Source: Kribbella antibiotica
Lineage (GTDB): Bacteria; Actinomycetota; Actinomycetes; Propionibacteriales; Kribbellaceae
Assembly (NCBI RefSeq): GCF_004349055.1
Contig: NZ_SMKX01000052.1
Location: 1 to 50,975, forward strand
Direction: 5' to 3'
Length of the DNA: 50,975 nucleotides
Part shown: one piece after another, positions 26,012-34,194 of the stretch
Numbering within the stretch: position 1 is the first letter of the stretch
How the letters are laid out: each line of letters opens with the position of its first letter
Notes under the pieces: generated by a model
Seen by the model: only the letters and a program-made list of their open reading frames with translations
What the model was told of the DNA's origin: nothing
Databases searched by the model: none
Program-made: the position numbers and the translations under genes

Positions 26012-26025
26012 GTTACGCCTGTAAC
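26012..26025 (-). promoter_or_regulatory. GTTAC/GTAAC element upstream of the LysM hydrolase
   Basis: GTTAC (26012-26016) and GTAAC (26021-26025) form an inverted repeat with a 4-nt spacer. On the - strand it also reads as a 9-nt-period direct repeat, GTTACAggcGTAACA. Repeated GTAACA-like sites are reported for the response regulator MtrA at actinobacterial cell-wall hydrolase genes. That match is from memory and is an inference. Confidence 0.35.
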
Positions 26026-26045
26026 TCAATGTTTATATTGTTAGG

Positions 26046-27188
26046 TCAGAACTGACCGAAACGGCTCCGCAAAAAGGGTTTACCGAGATCAGGGAGCACT
26101 CCGGTGCGGACGGTCTCGGCGATAACGGCCGCGGTGACCGGCGTCAGCAGGACGCCGTTGCGGTAGTGACCCGTTGCCCAGAGCAACCCATCGAGCCCGG
26201 ACGGCCCGAGGATCGGTGCGTTGTCGGGAGTCGCCGGCCGGAGCCCGGCAATCGTCTCCACCAGTTCGAGTTCGTCGGTGACCGGCAGCACGGTCCTTGC
26301 ATCGCGCAACAAAGCGAAGACGCCACCGGCGAGCACCCGGGTGTCGTAGCCGAGCTCGTTGCTCGTGGCACCGACCACCAGCTCACCGCCGGGCCGGGGC
26401 ACCAAATAGACCGAAAATCCCCGAGCCGTTGCGCGGACGGTGTGATTGAGCGCCGGGCGATATGCCTCCGGCACCCGCAGCCGCAGTACTTCGCCTTTCA
26501 CCGGGCGCACCGGAGCGCGCAATTCTGGCGGGACACCTTTCAGTTGTGCCGACCACGGTCCGGTCGCGGCAATCACCTGCCCGGCATGTACGGCGCTCCC
26601 ATCCGCGAGCTGGACGCCGATGGCCGTCGTACCGGAAGTGATGACGTGGTCGACGCTCTGGCGGAGCAGTGTGACGCCGGAGACCTCGACTGCACGCAGG
26701 AGTGCGGTGACTGCTTGCCGGTTGTCGACGGAGTGGTCGCCGGGGACCCAGACACCGCCGGTGACGCCGGTGGCCAGGAGTGGCTCGCGTTTGCGTGCCT
26801 CTCGACCGGACAGCACCTCAACGGCCAGGCCGAGACCGCGCTGGTACTCCGCCAGCCTGCGGAGCTCGGCTGCATCGTCGACGTCGTAGGCGACCGACAG
26901 GGTGCCCGTCTGGTGCAGCCCGGCGGACAGGCCGGTCGCATCCTCGAGTCGAGCCGCGAAGTCGGGCCAGGCTGCGACACCGGCCAGGTTGAGCGCGAGC
27001 AGGTCGTCTTCGCCGTACTCGACCTCTGTGACTGGGGCGAGCATGCCAGCGGCGACTACGGAGGTCTGGGCGCCCGGTGTGGGGTCGCAGACCGTCACTT
27101 GGACGCCGTCCGTCGCCAACTGCCAGGCGATCGCTAGACCGATCAGCCCGCCGCCGATCACCACCACATCAGACGTGTGCTCAGGCAT
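26046..27188 (-). CDS. thiO: Glycine oxidase ThiO
   Basis: 380 aa. Oxidises glycine to iminoglycine for the thiazole half of thiamine. The FAD-binding Rossmann motif is [18 protein letters not shown] (8-25), followed by [14 protein letters not shown], typical of ThiO. The C-terminal segment [18 protein letters not shown] and [17 protein letters not shown] completes the DAO fold. It is divergent from thiE, with 42 bp between starts. In other actinobacteria thiO is followed by thiS and thiG. Here the next gene on this strand is the LysM hydrolase, so thiSG must lie elsewhere. No TPP riboswitch fits in the 42-bp spacer. Confidence 0.92.
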   Translation of the reverse strand: MPEHTSDVVVIGGGLIGLAIAWQLATDGVQVTVCDPTPGAQTSVVAAGMLAPVTEVEYGEDDLLALNLAGVAAWPDFAARLEDATGLSAGLHQTGTLSVAYDVDDAAELRRLAEYQRGLGLAVEVLSGREARKREPLLATGVTGGVWVPGDHSVDNRQAVTALLRAVEVSGVTLLRQSVDHVITSGTTAIGVQLADGSAVHAGQVIAATGPWSAQLKGVPPELRAPVRPVKGEVLRLRVPEAYRPALNHTVRATARGFSVYLVPRPGGELVVGATSNELGYDTRVLAGGVFALLRDARTVLPVTDELELVETIAGLRPATPDNAPILGPSGLDGLLWATGHYRNGVLLTPVTAAVIAETVRTGVLPDLGKPFLRSRFGQF

Positions 27189-27230
27189 GCCGCAACCCTA
27201 CGTCCGGCACGGCATGGCAGGCTGTGCCGT

Positions 27231-27878
27231 GTGACTGAGTCCACGGATCGCCTGCACGACGCCCGCCTGTACCTGTGTACGGATGCGCGCGAGAAGCAGG
27301 GCGACCTCGAACAGTTCCTGGACGCTGCCCTGGCCGGCGGCGTCGACATCGTGCAGCTCCGGCAGAAGGAGATGGAAGCTGCCGACGAGCTTGCAGCGCT
27401 GGAGGTGTTCGCGGACGCCTGCAAGCGGCACGGCACGCTGCTGGCAGTCAACGACCGCGCAGACATCGCCTTCGCCGCCGGAGCCGACGTACTGCATCTG
27501 GGGCAACGCGACCTGCCAGTGCACGCGGCGCGCGCTGTCGTCGGGCCGGAGCCGATCATCGGCCGGTCCACCCACACCTTCAGCCAGGTGAACGCGGCAG
27601 TGGCCGAGCAGGGGTCGGAGTACTTCTGTGTCGGCCCGACGTGGGAGACGCCGACCAAGCCTGGTCGCCAGGCCGCCGGTCTGGAGCTGGTCTCCTACGC
27701 AGCCAGTCGTCAGCAATCGAAGCCCTGGTTCGCGATCGGCGGTGTCGATCTGGACCGGCTGGACGAGGTTGTGGAGGCCGGTGCGACGCGAGTGGTCGTC
27801 GTACGGGCTATCACTGCGGCTGACGACCCGGGTGCTGCCGCAGCAGAGTTCAGCCGCCGGCTGCGGAGTGCCGGATGA
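27231..27878 (+). CDS. thiE: Thiamine-phosphate synthase ThiE
   Basis: 215 aa from the GTG at 27231. Joins the hydroxymethylpyrimidine and thiazole moieties to thiamine phosphate. TIM-barrel motifs are clear: [31 protein letters not shown], then [17 protein letters not shown] (phosphate and thiazole site) and [12 protein letters not shown]. The upstream in-frame ATG lies inside thiO and gives a non-conserved N-terminus, so it was not chosen. It ends in an ATGA overlap with the secreted RNase gene, an unexpected partner. Confidence 0.92.
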   Translation: MTESTDRLHDARLYLCTDAREKQGDLEQFLDAALAGGVDIVQLRQKEMEAADELAALEVFADACKRHGTLLAVNDRADIAFAAGADVLHLGQRDLPVHAARAVVGPEPIIGRSTHTFSQVNAAVAEQGSEYFCVGPTWETPTKPGRQAAGLELVSYAASRQQSKPWFAIGGVDLDRLDEVVEAGATRVVVVRAITAADDPGAAAAEFSRRLRSAG

Positions 27879-28297
27879 CCAACCCGAAGACAGTGCGCAT
27901 CGTCGCGGCCGTAGTGATCGCGATGATGGTGATCACTCTCGCTGCGTCTCTCTTCGGCTGTGCGCCGCAGAAGCAGCCGACAGCGACTCCGACCGTCGAT
28001 GAGGTCAGCGGCCTGCGCTACGTGCCAGTGGCCGACCTGCCCAAGGAGGCGCAGGACACCCTGAAGCTGATCGACAAGGGCGGCCCGTACCCGTACAGCC
28101 GCGACGGTGTGGTCTTCGGTAACCGCGAGAAGATCCTGCCCAAGCAGAACAACGGCTACTACCACGAGTACACCGTGAAGACGCCGGGGGAGCGCGACCG
28201 TGGCGCCCGGCGGATCGTCACAGGCAAGAGCGACGAGCGCTACTACACCGACGACCACTACGAGTCGTTCCGCCGGATCGCGGAGGACAACGAATGA
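27875..28297 (+). CDS. Secreted guanyl-specific ribonuclease (RNase Sa/barnase family)
   Basis: 140 aa. An N-terminal hydrophobic segment (about 8-28) ends at C29 in LFGCAPQ, so it may be a signal peptide or a weak lipobox. The mature domain matches microbial RNase N1/T1: [28 protein letters not shown], and the catalytic triad E98 (YHEYTV), R112 or R113 (GARRIV) and H128 (DDHYESF). It cleaves RNA 3' of guanosine in family members. The start overlaps thiE (ATGA), and its stop overlaps the barstar-like gene in the same way. Toxic if retained inside, which explains the linked inhibitor. Confidence 0.92.
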   Translation: MTNPKTVRIVAAVVIAMMVITLAASLFGCAPQKQPTATPTVDEVSGLRYVPVADLPKEAQDTLKLIDKGGPYPYSRDGVVFGNREKILPKQNNGYYHEYTVKTPGERDRGARRIVTGKSDERYYTDDHYESFRRIAEDNE

Positions 28298-28728
28298 CCG
28301 ACCTGGGTCCCTTTCTGACCAACGGCCTGCGCCCCGGCGTCTACCGCTGGTCCTCCAGCCACACTGCCGCTGCCACCCGCCGCGAGGTCATCTCTTCGGG
28401 CTGGAACTTCGTCCTGCTGGACACCAGCGACATCCACGACAAAGCAGGCTTTCTCGACCTCTGCGCCACCGCCTTCGACTTCCCCCGCTGGTTCGGCCGC
28501 AACTGGGACGCCCTGGCCGACTCCCTCAGTGACCGCTCAACCGGCGAGGCCGAGATCGTCCTGTGGACCGGCCTGGAGCACCTGCTCGAGCACGATCACG
28601 ACACCGTCGACGTAGCCCTGCAGATCCTCACCGAAGACGCCACCAACTCCGGCCAGCTCCGAGTGCTCATCCAGGAGCACCCAGACGCCAAGACACCCGC
28701 CCTGCTGAGCGCCGTACCCGTCCTCTAG
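28294..28728 (+). CDS. Barstar-family ribonuclease inhibitor
   Basis: 144 aa. The barstar core is clear: WFGRNWDALADSLSD (66-80), in which D72 and D76 match barstar D35 and D39, the residues that contact the barnase active site. No signal peptide is present, so it stays in the cytoplasm. It overlaps the RNase gene by ATGA, and should neutralise that enzyme before export. The N-terminal extension of about 30 residues is longer than in B. amyloliquefaciens barstar. The stop overlaps the convergent prenyl synthase gene by 4 bp. Confidence 0.9.
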   Translation: MTDLGPFLTNGLRPGVYRWSSSHTAAATRREVISSGWNFVLLDTSDIHDKAGFLDLCATAFDFPRWFGRNWDALADSLSDRSTGEAEIVLWTGLEHLLEHDHDTVDVALQILTEDATNSGQLRVLIQEHPDAKTPALLSAVPVL

Positions 28729-29828
28729 AGCACGCGGGAGGTTGCGGCGATCGCCAGGTCGGTCAGGCCCTTTCGGGCAGTGTCGTCGGCCAGGGGAGCG
28801 CGGTCGAGCGCGTCGAGTGCGTCTTCGGTGCGTTCGGTGATCAGGTCTTCGCAGGCTTGGACTGCGCGGGAGTCCTGGAGGATCTCGCGCAGCAGCTGGA
28901 CCTCGTCGTCGTCCAGGTCGGGCTTGCCGAAGAGGCGGTCGAACTCGGCGAGCTGGACTTCGGAAGCGTGGTCCACGGCGTAGGCGACCAGGACGGTGCG
29001 CTTGCCTTCGCGGAGGTCGTCACCGGCCGGCTTGCCGGTGAGGGCGGGGTCGCCGAAGACACCGAGCAGGTCGTCGCGCATCTGGAAGGCCTCACCGATC
29101 GGCTGGCCGTAGGCCGACAGTGCGTCGATCAGGGGCTGGTCGCAGCCGGCCAGCGCGGCGCCCACGTGCAGTGGGCGTTCGACCGTGTACGTCGCCGCCT
29201 TGTAGCGCAGGACTCGCAGCGCCAGGTCCATGTCGGACTCACCGCTGGCCTGGGCAACGAGGTCGAGGTACTGACCGGCGGTCACTTCGACTCGCACTGA
29301 GTCGAAGAAGCGGGAGGCGCGGGCCAGAGCGGCCGCGTCGAAGCCAGAGGTGTGCAGGAGCTCGTCGGCCCAGATGAGGCACAGGTCGCCGAGCAGAATC
29401 GCCGCACCGACACCGAAGTTCACCGGGTCTCCACCACGACCAGATGCCTCTGACCGGGTCCGCTGCAACGCTTCGAACCGACGGTGCGCGGCCGGAGCAC
29501 CACGCCGTACGTCGGAGGAGTCCATGACGTCGTCGTGGACCAGAGCGCTGACATGCAGCATCTCCAGGCTCGCTGCGGCGGTCAGGATGGGCTGGGCCGA
29601 GTCACCACCGGCGGCTCGGAAGCCCCAGTAGCAGAACGCCGGCCGGAGCCGCTTGCCACCGCTGGTGGCGTCCCGGGCCGCCTGCACCACCTCGGCCAGC
29701 TCGGGCCCGATGGCCGTCAGTCGCTGCTGCTGCAGGTCCAGGAAGCCCGTCAGCGCACGCTGGACCTCGGCCGGGATATCCACGTCGCCATACACGTCTC
29801 GGAGGGTAGTCGGTCGCTGCACAGGCAT
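28725..29828 (-). CDS. Polyprenyl (geranylgeranyl-type) diphosphate synthase
   Basis: 367 aa from the ATG at 29828. A GTG at 29852 would abut the divergent metF start and is less likely. It condenses isopentenyl diphosphate with allylic diphosphates for isoprenoids. The first Asp-rich motif is VHDDVMDSSDVRRG (DDVMD). The second is QMRDDLLGVFGD, preceded by GGKRLRPAF. The residue pattern before the first motif (SALVH) suggests a medium-chain product, C20 or longer. M. tuberculosis has idsA2 (Rv2173) next to Rv2172c in the same order. The divergent spacer from metF is only 24 bp. Confidence 0.88.
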   Translation of the reverse strand: MPVQRPTTLRDVYGDVDIPAEVQRALTGFLDLQQQRLTAIGPELAEVVQAARDATSGGKRLRPAFCYWGFRAAGGDSAQPILTAAASLEMLHVSALVHDDVMDSSDVRRGAPAAHRRFEALQRTRSEASGRGGDPVNFGVGAAILLGDLCLIWADELLHTSGFDAAALARASRFFDSVRVEVTAGQYLDLVAQASGESDMDLALRVLRYKAATYTVERPLHVGAALAGCDQPLIDALSAYGQPIGEAFQMRDDLLGVFGDPALTGKPAGDDLREGKRTVLVAYAVDHASEVQLAEFDRLFGKPDLDDDEVQLLREILQDSRAVQACEDLITERTEDALDALDRAPLADDTARKGLTDLAIAATSRVL

Positions 29829-29840
29829 CGACGGCGCGGG

Positions 29841-29852
29841 TAACCTTGGCAC
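29841..29852 (+). promoter_or_regulatory. metF -10 element, predicted leaderless start
   Basis: TAACCT (29841-29846) ends 6 nt before the metF ATG, with no Shine-Dalgarno site. Transcription should start at the ATG itself. The element overlaps the start region of the divergent prenyl synthase gene. Confidence 0.5.
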
Positions 29853-30770
29853 ATGGCAAACGGACTTCCCTCCACGCTCCCCGGCAGCACTCCGACTGTC
29901 CGCGAGCTGCTGTCCAGTGGAGCCCGTTCGTTCTCCTTCGAGTTCTTTCCACCAAAGACCCCGGAGGCCGAGGAGGTGCTGTGGCGGTCACTGCGTGAGA
30001 TCGAGCAGTTGCGCCCCACCTTCGTCTCCATCACGTACGGCGCCGGCGGGACGACCCGGGACGGCACCATCCGCGTCACCGAGCGGGTCGCCCAGGACAC
30101 GTCCCTGACGCCGATCGGTCACTTGACCTGTGTGTCGCACTCCCGCGACGAGCTGCGCTCAGTAATCGGTGCGTACGCCGGCTCCGGCGTTCGGAACATG
30201 CTGGCCCTGCGCGGCGACCCGCCCGGCGGTCCGAACCAGCCGTGGGTCGCGCACCCCGAGGGTCTGAACCACGCTGTCGAGCTGGTGGAGCTGATCCGTG
30301 AGCTGGGCGACTTCTGCGTCGGAGTGGCGGCGTTCCCAGACAAGCACCCGGAGGCGTCCTCACTGGAGGCCGACGCTCAGGTGCTCGCCGCCAAGGCGCA
30401 AGCCGGTGCGGACTACGCGATCACCCAGATGTTCTTCGGCGCGGATGACTACTTCCGGCTGGTCGATCGGGCCGCTGCGCTCGGCTGTGACATCCCGGTG
30501 CTGCCAGGCATCATGCCGGTGACCAACATCAAGCAGATCCAGCGGATGGCTGAGCTGACCGGCATGGCGCTGCCCACGGCTGTCACGGATCGCCTGCTGG
30601 CGGTGGAGAGCGATCCTGCTGCGGTGCGGGAGGTCGGAGTGGAGCTGGCCACCGAGCTGTGTGAGCAGTTGCTGGCCGGTGGCGCACCAGGTATCCACTT
30701 CATCACTCTGAATCGGTCGACTGCTACGCGACAGGTGTTCCAGAACCTGAGCACCCACGTCGGCTCCTGA
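29853..30770 (+). CDS. metF: 5,10-methylenetetrahydrofolate reductase
   Basis: 305 aa. Reduces 5,10-methylene-THF to 5-methyl-THF for methionine synthesis, using FAD. The N-terminus SFSFEFFPPKT has the catalytic Glu (E30). FVSITYGAGGTTRDGT follows. The FAD/folate site D122 is in LALRGDPP, and ITQMFF and PGIMPVTN lie later in the barrel. It is predicted to be leaderless, from the TAACCT hexamer 6 nt upstream. It is divergent from the prenyl diphosphate synthase gene and precedes the SixA-type gene by 13 bp. Confidence 0.93.
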   Translation: MANGLPSTLPGSTPTVRELLSSGARSFSFEFFPPKTPEAEEVLWRSLREIEQLRPTFVSITYGAGGTTRDGTIRVTERVAQDTSLTPIGHLTCVSHSRDELRSVIGAYAGSGVRNMLALRGDPPGGPNQPWVAHPEGLNHAVELVELIRELGDFCVGVAAFPDKHPEASSLEADAQVLAAKAQAGADYAITQMFFGADDYFRLVDRAAALGCDIPVLPGIMPVTNIKQIQRMAELTGMALPTAVTDRLLAVESDPAAVREVGVELATELCEQLLAGGAPGIHFITLNRSTATRQVFQNLSTHVGS

Positions 30771-30786
30771 CCCCTATTCTGGGGTG

Positions 30787-31317
30787 ATGGCTGACCCGTC
30801 CGACCTGCTGGTCGATCGCACCCTCGTCCTGCTCCGGCACTCCAAGGCAGTACCGCCCGAGTCGATGCCGGACCTGGAGCGGCCGCTGGCTGACCGTGGC
30901 CGCGCGGATGCCGCTGCGGCCGGGCGGTATTTGGTTGCCCAGGGCATCGAAGCGGACCTGGTGCTGTGTTCGCCATCGCAGCGCACCCGGGAGACATGGC
31001 AGTACGCCGCTGAGGCCGGAGCGACCGCAACCGACGTTTGGTACGACCGGCGGATCTACAGCGCCGGCACGGACGAACTCCTCGTCGTACTGCAGGATGT
31101 GCCGCCAGAGGCCCGCACCGTCATCATGGTCGGGCACGCGCCGGGCATCCCGTGGCTGGCCGACGAGCTGGCTCTCGACGGCACTAGCCCGGAGCGGGTG
31201 CAGCTCACCCAGAAGTACCCGACGTCCGGACTGACCGTTCTGCACTTCACCTGTCGCTGGCCGGACCTTGCGGCGGACGACGCCGACCTGGTGTCGTACG
31301 TCGTCCCCCGCGGCTAA
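30787..31317 (+). CDS. SixA-type histidine phosphatase
   Basis: 176 aa from the ATG at 30787; a GTG at 30784 is an alternative. The phosphoglycerate-mutase-fold motif LVLLRHSKA holds the phospho-accepting His, with SPSQRTRETWQ and VIMVGHAPGIPWLADEL supplying the other conserved Arg and His. SixA proteins dephosphorylate histidine phosphotransfer domains; close homologues may act on small molecules. TATTCT (30775-30780) lies 6 nt before the ATG and GGGG follows it, so leaderless initiation is likely. Its stop overlaps the convergent peptidase gene by 4 bp. Confidence 0.85.
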   Translation: MADPSDLLVDRTLVLLRHSKAVPPESMPDLERPLADRGRADAAAAGRYLVAQGIEADLVLCSPSQRTRETWQYAAEAGATATDVWYDRRIYSAGTDELLVVLQDVPPEARTVIMVGHAPGIPWLADELALDGTSPERVQLTQKYPTSGLTVLHFTCRWPDLAADDADLVSYVVPRG

Positions 31318-32735
31318 GCGCTCGCCGGACAGTTGGTGTTGGCCGGCAGCTGACCTGTGAGCAGGTACTTCGTGGCGCGGCTGTTGACGCAGTCGTTCTG
31401 CTCGGTCAGGTACGCCGCATGGTTGCCGTCGTTCTTCACAAGCATCCGCGAGCCGGGTAGCACGGCCTGCATGCGCTGTGCGCCCAGCAGCGGCGTTGCT
31501 GCGTCGTAGCGCGGTTGGATCAGCAGGATCGGCGGCACCTTCGCCGAGCCGATCCTGGTCTGCCGCACTGGTCCCGTCGGCCAGAACACACAGGGTGCGG
31601 TGAACCAGGTGTTGCCCCAGGCGACCAGTGGTGCACGGCGATCCGACGCCTTGGTGTCCAGGTGCACTCTGGTCCAGCTGCGCGGCCAGCCCGGATCAGT
31701 GCAGCTGTAAGCCAGCAGACCCGGGTCCACCGACGACAAGCCGTACTGGTCAACGAGACCCAAGAGCCCGGAGGAATCGCCCTTACGGAGTTGCACGACC
31801 GCATCGGCCAGCGACGACCACAGGTCGTCGCTGTAAAGGACACCGACGAGTGTGTCGTCCACTTCGTTGATACCGGCCCGCCCGCCGAGCGGCTTCTTGG
31901 CCACGCCGTTGCGGACCTGCTGCCAGCTCGCCTGGACAGCCTTCGCGGTCTTGCCGAGGTGGTAGGTCTTGTCCCGCGCAGCGATCCACTGGAACATCGC
32001 CTGCGCTCGTGCCTGGAACCCGGCGTTCTGTGCGAACGACTGCCGGTACGTCGACGTCAACGGATCGACCACGCTGTTCAGAACCATTCGCCCGGTGTGC
32101 TGCGGAAAGAGCGTCGCGTACGTCGCTCCGAGCCTCGTACCGTACGAGTAGCCCAGGTAGTCGACCTTGTCCCGGCCCAGTGCGATCCGGATCCGGTCGA
32201 TGTCTCGAGCAGCGTTCTCAGTGGTGATGTAGGGCAACAGGTCCTTGGCCTTGCGACCGCAGTCCTCAGCGATCTGCCTGGCCTGCTGCACCCGCCGCTG
32301 CTCCTGCTGTGTGTTGGCTGGCCGGTAGGGAGCAGTCGGGTGCTTGTCAGGCTGAGCGCATCTGACGGGAGTGCTGTCGCCGACTCCCCGCGGGTCGAAG
32401 CTGACGACGGCGTACTGGTCGTACAGCTGCTGGGGGAGCGACACTCGGATGCCCTGCTCCATACCGATGCCGGGAACGCCCGGTCCGCCCGGGTTGGTCA
32501 GCAGAACGCGAGCTGCCTTCAGATCGCCGACCCGCGAAATGGTCAGGGTGATCTGCCGGCCGTTCGGCCGCGCGTAGTCCAGGGGGACCTTCAGCGTCGC
32601 GCAGGTGGTCTGCCGGAACGCCCCGGAGTCAGGAGGGCAGTCGCCCCACTTCAGTCCTGTCGGTGCCGCGACGGCAGGAGTGGTGAGCGATCCGGCAACC
32701 AGGCTAATCGTTGCTACCTGCAACAGTATCTTCAT
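31314..32735 (-). CDS. Secreted S33-type alpha/beta-hydrolase (tripeptidyl aminopeptidase-like), copy A
   Basis: 473 aa. A signal peptide (about 1-23, ending PAVAA) leads to an alpha/beta-hydrolase. The nucleophile S197 is in LGYSYGT, D411 in QPRYDAATPL and H439 in NDGNHAAYL. The NPGGPGVPG oxyanion loop and DPRGVGDS segment are typical of the S33 peptidase family. A C-terminal TAP-like domain carries the Asp and His. It should release short peptides from N-termini outside the cell. It is a tandem paralogue of the next gene upstream, with long identical stretches such as KVPLDYA, PNGRQITL and KAKDLLPYITT. Confidence 0.9.
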   Translation of the reverse strand: MKILLQVATISLVAGSLTTPAVAAPTGLKWGDCPPDSGAFRQTTCATLKVPLDYARPNGRQITLTISRVGDLKAARVLLTNPGGPGVPGIGMEQGIRVSLPQQLYDQYAVVSFDPRGVGDSTPVRCAQPDKHPTAPYRPANTQQEQRRVQQARQIAEDCGRKAKDLLPYITTENAARDIDRIRIALGRDKVDYLGYSYGTRLGATYATLFPQHTGRMVLNSVVDPLTSTYRQSFAQNAGFQARAQAMFQWIAARDKTYHLGKTAKAVQASWQQVRNGVAKKPLGGRAGINEVDDTLVGVLYSDDLWSSLADAVVQLRKGDSSGLLGLVDQYGLSSVDPGLLAYSCTDPGWPRSWTRVHLDTKASDRRAPLVAWGNTWFTAPCVFWPTGPVRQTRIGSAKVPPILLIQPRYDAATPLLGAQRMQAVLPGSRMLVKNDGNHAAYLTEQNDCVNSRATKYLLTGQLPANTNCPASA

Positions 32736-32739
32736 CGTC

Positions 32740-34182
32740 CTAGCTCCCGGCTGGGCAGTTGCCGTCGGCTGGCAGTTGCCCCGTCAGCAGATACTTCTCA
32801 GCCTTGGCATCGATACAGGGGTTCTTCGAGAACAGGTACGACGCGTGGTTGCCACCGTTCTCCACCAGCAGCCGCGAGCCCGTCAGTACGGCGTGCATGC
32901 GGCGAGCGCCGATCAGCGGCGTCGGACCGTCGTACCGGGGCTGGATCAGCAGGATCGGCGGCACCTTGGTCGAGCCGATCTTGGTCTGCGCGGCCGGTCC
33001 GACCGGCCAGAATGCGCAGGGGGCGCCGTACCAGGTGTTGAGCCAGGCGAAGTGCGGTGCCCGGTAGTTCGCGACCTTCGTGTCAGCGCGCCAGGTACCC
33101 CAATTGCGGGGCCAGCCCGGGTCGTTGCAGTTGTAGGCGAGCTGAGCCGGGTCCACTGCCTGGGTGGCGAGCTGGTCGGTGATCGACAGCAGTGCCGACG
33201 GGTCACCGTGCCGGTAGGCCACGATCGCCTCAGCCACTGACGACCACTCGGCATCCGTGTAGAGGCTGCCGCCCAGCAGGTCATCGACCTCTGAGATGCC
33301 GGCCCGCCCACCGGCCGGCTTCTTGGCCACGTCACTGCGCAGCTTGTCCCACACTGCCTGGACTGCCTTCGCAGTCTTACCCAGGTGGTACGCCTTGTCC
33401 TGGCCCGCGATCCAGGCGAACAGTGCCTGCGCCCGGGCCTCAAACGCCGGGTCCTGCTCATACGCAGTCCGGTACGTCGACACCAGCGGATCAACCACGC
33501 TGTTGAGGATCATCCGGCCGGTGTGCTGCGGGAACATCGTCGCGTACGTCGCTCCGAGCTTGGTGCCGTACGAGTAGCCCAGGTAGTCGATCTTGTCGCG
33601 ACCGAGGGCGATCCGGATCCGGTCCATGTCCCGGGCCGCGTTATCGGTGGTGATGTAGGGCAGCAGGTCCTTGGCCTTGCGTCCGCACTGCTCAGCGACC
33701 TGCTTCGCCTGCTGGACACGCTGCCGCTCCTGCTGGGAGTTCGCCGGCTTGTAGGGGAGCGACGGGTGCTTGATCAGCTTGCTGAAGTCACCGCAGTCGA
33801 CCGGCGAGCTGTGGCCGACTCCGCGCGGGTCGAAGCTGAACACGGCGTACTGATCGTTGACCTTCTCTGGCAGGCCCACGCTGACCAGCTGCTCCACACC
33901 GATGCCGGATGCACCCGGACCGCCTGGGTTGACCAGCATGTAGTGCTTGGCGCTCAGACTGCCGACCGCGGAGATCAGCAGCGTGATCTGACGGCCGTTC
34001 GGCTTCGCATAGTCCAGGGGGACCTTCAGCGTCGCGCAGGCGGTCTGCCGGAGTGCTCCGGAGTCCGGCGGGCACGCACCGAACTTCAGCTTGGTCGGTG
34101 CGGCCACAGCTGGTGCTGTGAGCTGCGCGGCCAGCGATACGACAACAAGGCCGATCGTGGCCGCGCGCAACATCTTCGTCAA
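32740..34182 (-). CDS. Secreted S33-type alpha/beta-hydrolase (tripeptidyl aminopeptidase-like), copy B
   Basis: 480 aa. A signal peptide (about 1-28, ending APAVAA) precedes the same fold as copy A. The nucleophile is S204 in LGYSYGTKLG, with NPGGPGASG as oxyanion loop and QPRYDGPTPL and NGGNHASYL as the Asp and His segments. Copy A begins 4 bp after this gene's stop, so they form a tandem duplication in one transcript, downstream of helD (12-bp spacing). Differences are concentrated in the lid region and around the substrate pocket, which suggests that the copies differ in specificity (inference). Confidence 0.9.
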   Translation of the reverse strand: MTKMLRAATIGLVVVSLAAQLTAPAVAAPTKLKFGACPPDSGALRQTACATLKVPLDYAKPNGRQITLLISAVGSLSAKHYMLVNPGGPGASGIGVEQLVSVGLPEKVNDQYAVFSFDPRGVGHSSPVDCGDFSKLIKHPSLPYKPANSQQERQRVQQAKQVAEQCGRKAKDLLPYITTDNAARDMDRIRIALGRDKIDYLGYSYGTKLGATYATMFPQHTGRMILNSVVDPLVSTYRTAYEQDPAFEARAQALFAWIAGQDKAYHLGKTAKAVQAVWDKLRSDVAKKPAGGRAGISEVDDLLGGSLYTDAEWSSVAEAIVAYRHGDPSALLSITDQLATQAVDPAQLAYNCNDPGWPRNWGTWRADTKVANYRAPHFAWLNTWYGAPCAFWPVGPAAQTKIGSTKVPPILLIQPRYDGPTPLIGARRMHAVLTGSRLLVENGGNHASYLFSKNPCIDAKAEKYLLTGQLPADGNCPAGS

Positions 34183-34194
34183 AACGCTCCTCGG

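Noticed and set aside
25936..26045. c-di-AMP (ydaO) riboswitch ahead of the LysM hydrolase
   Set aside because: Such riboswitches are common upstream of actinobacterial wall hydrolases, but this 110-bp spacer lacks the conserved paired motifs and is too short.
27189..27230. TPP riboswitch between thiO and thiE
   Set aside because: The 42-bp spacer is too short for the roughly 100-nt THI element, and no THI-box sequence is visible.
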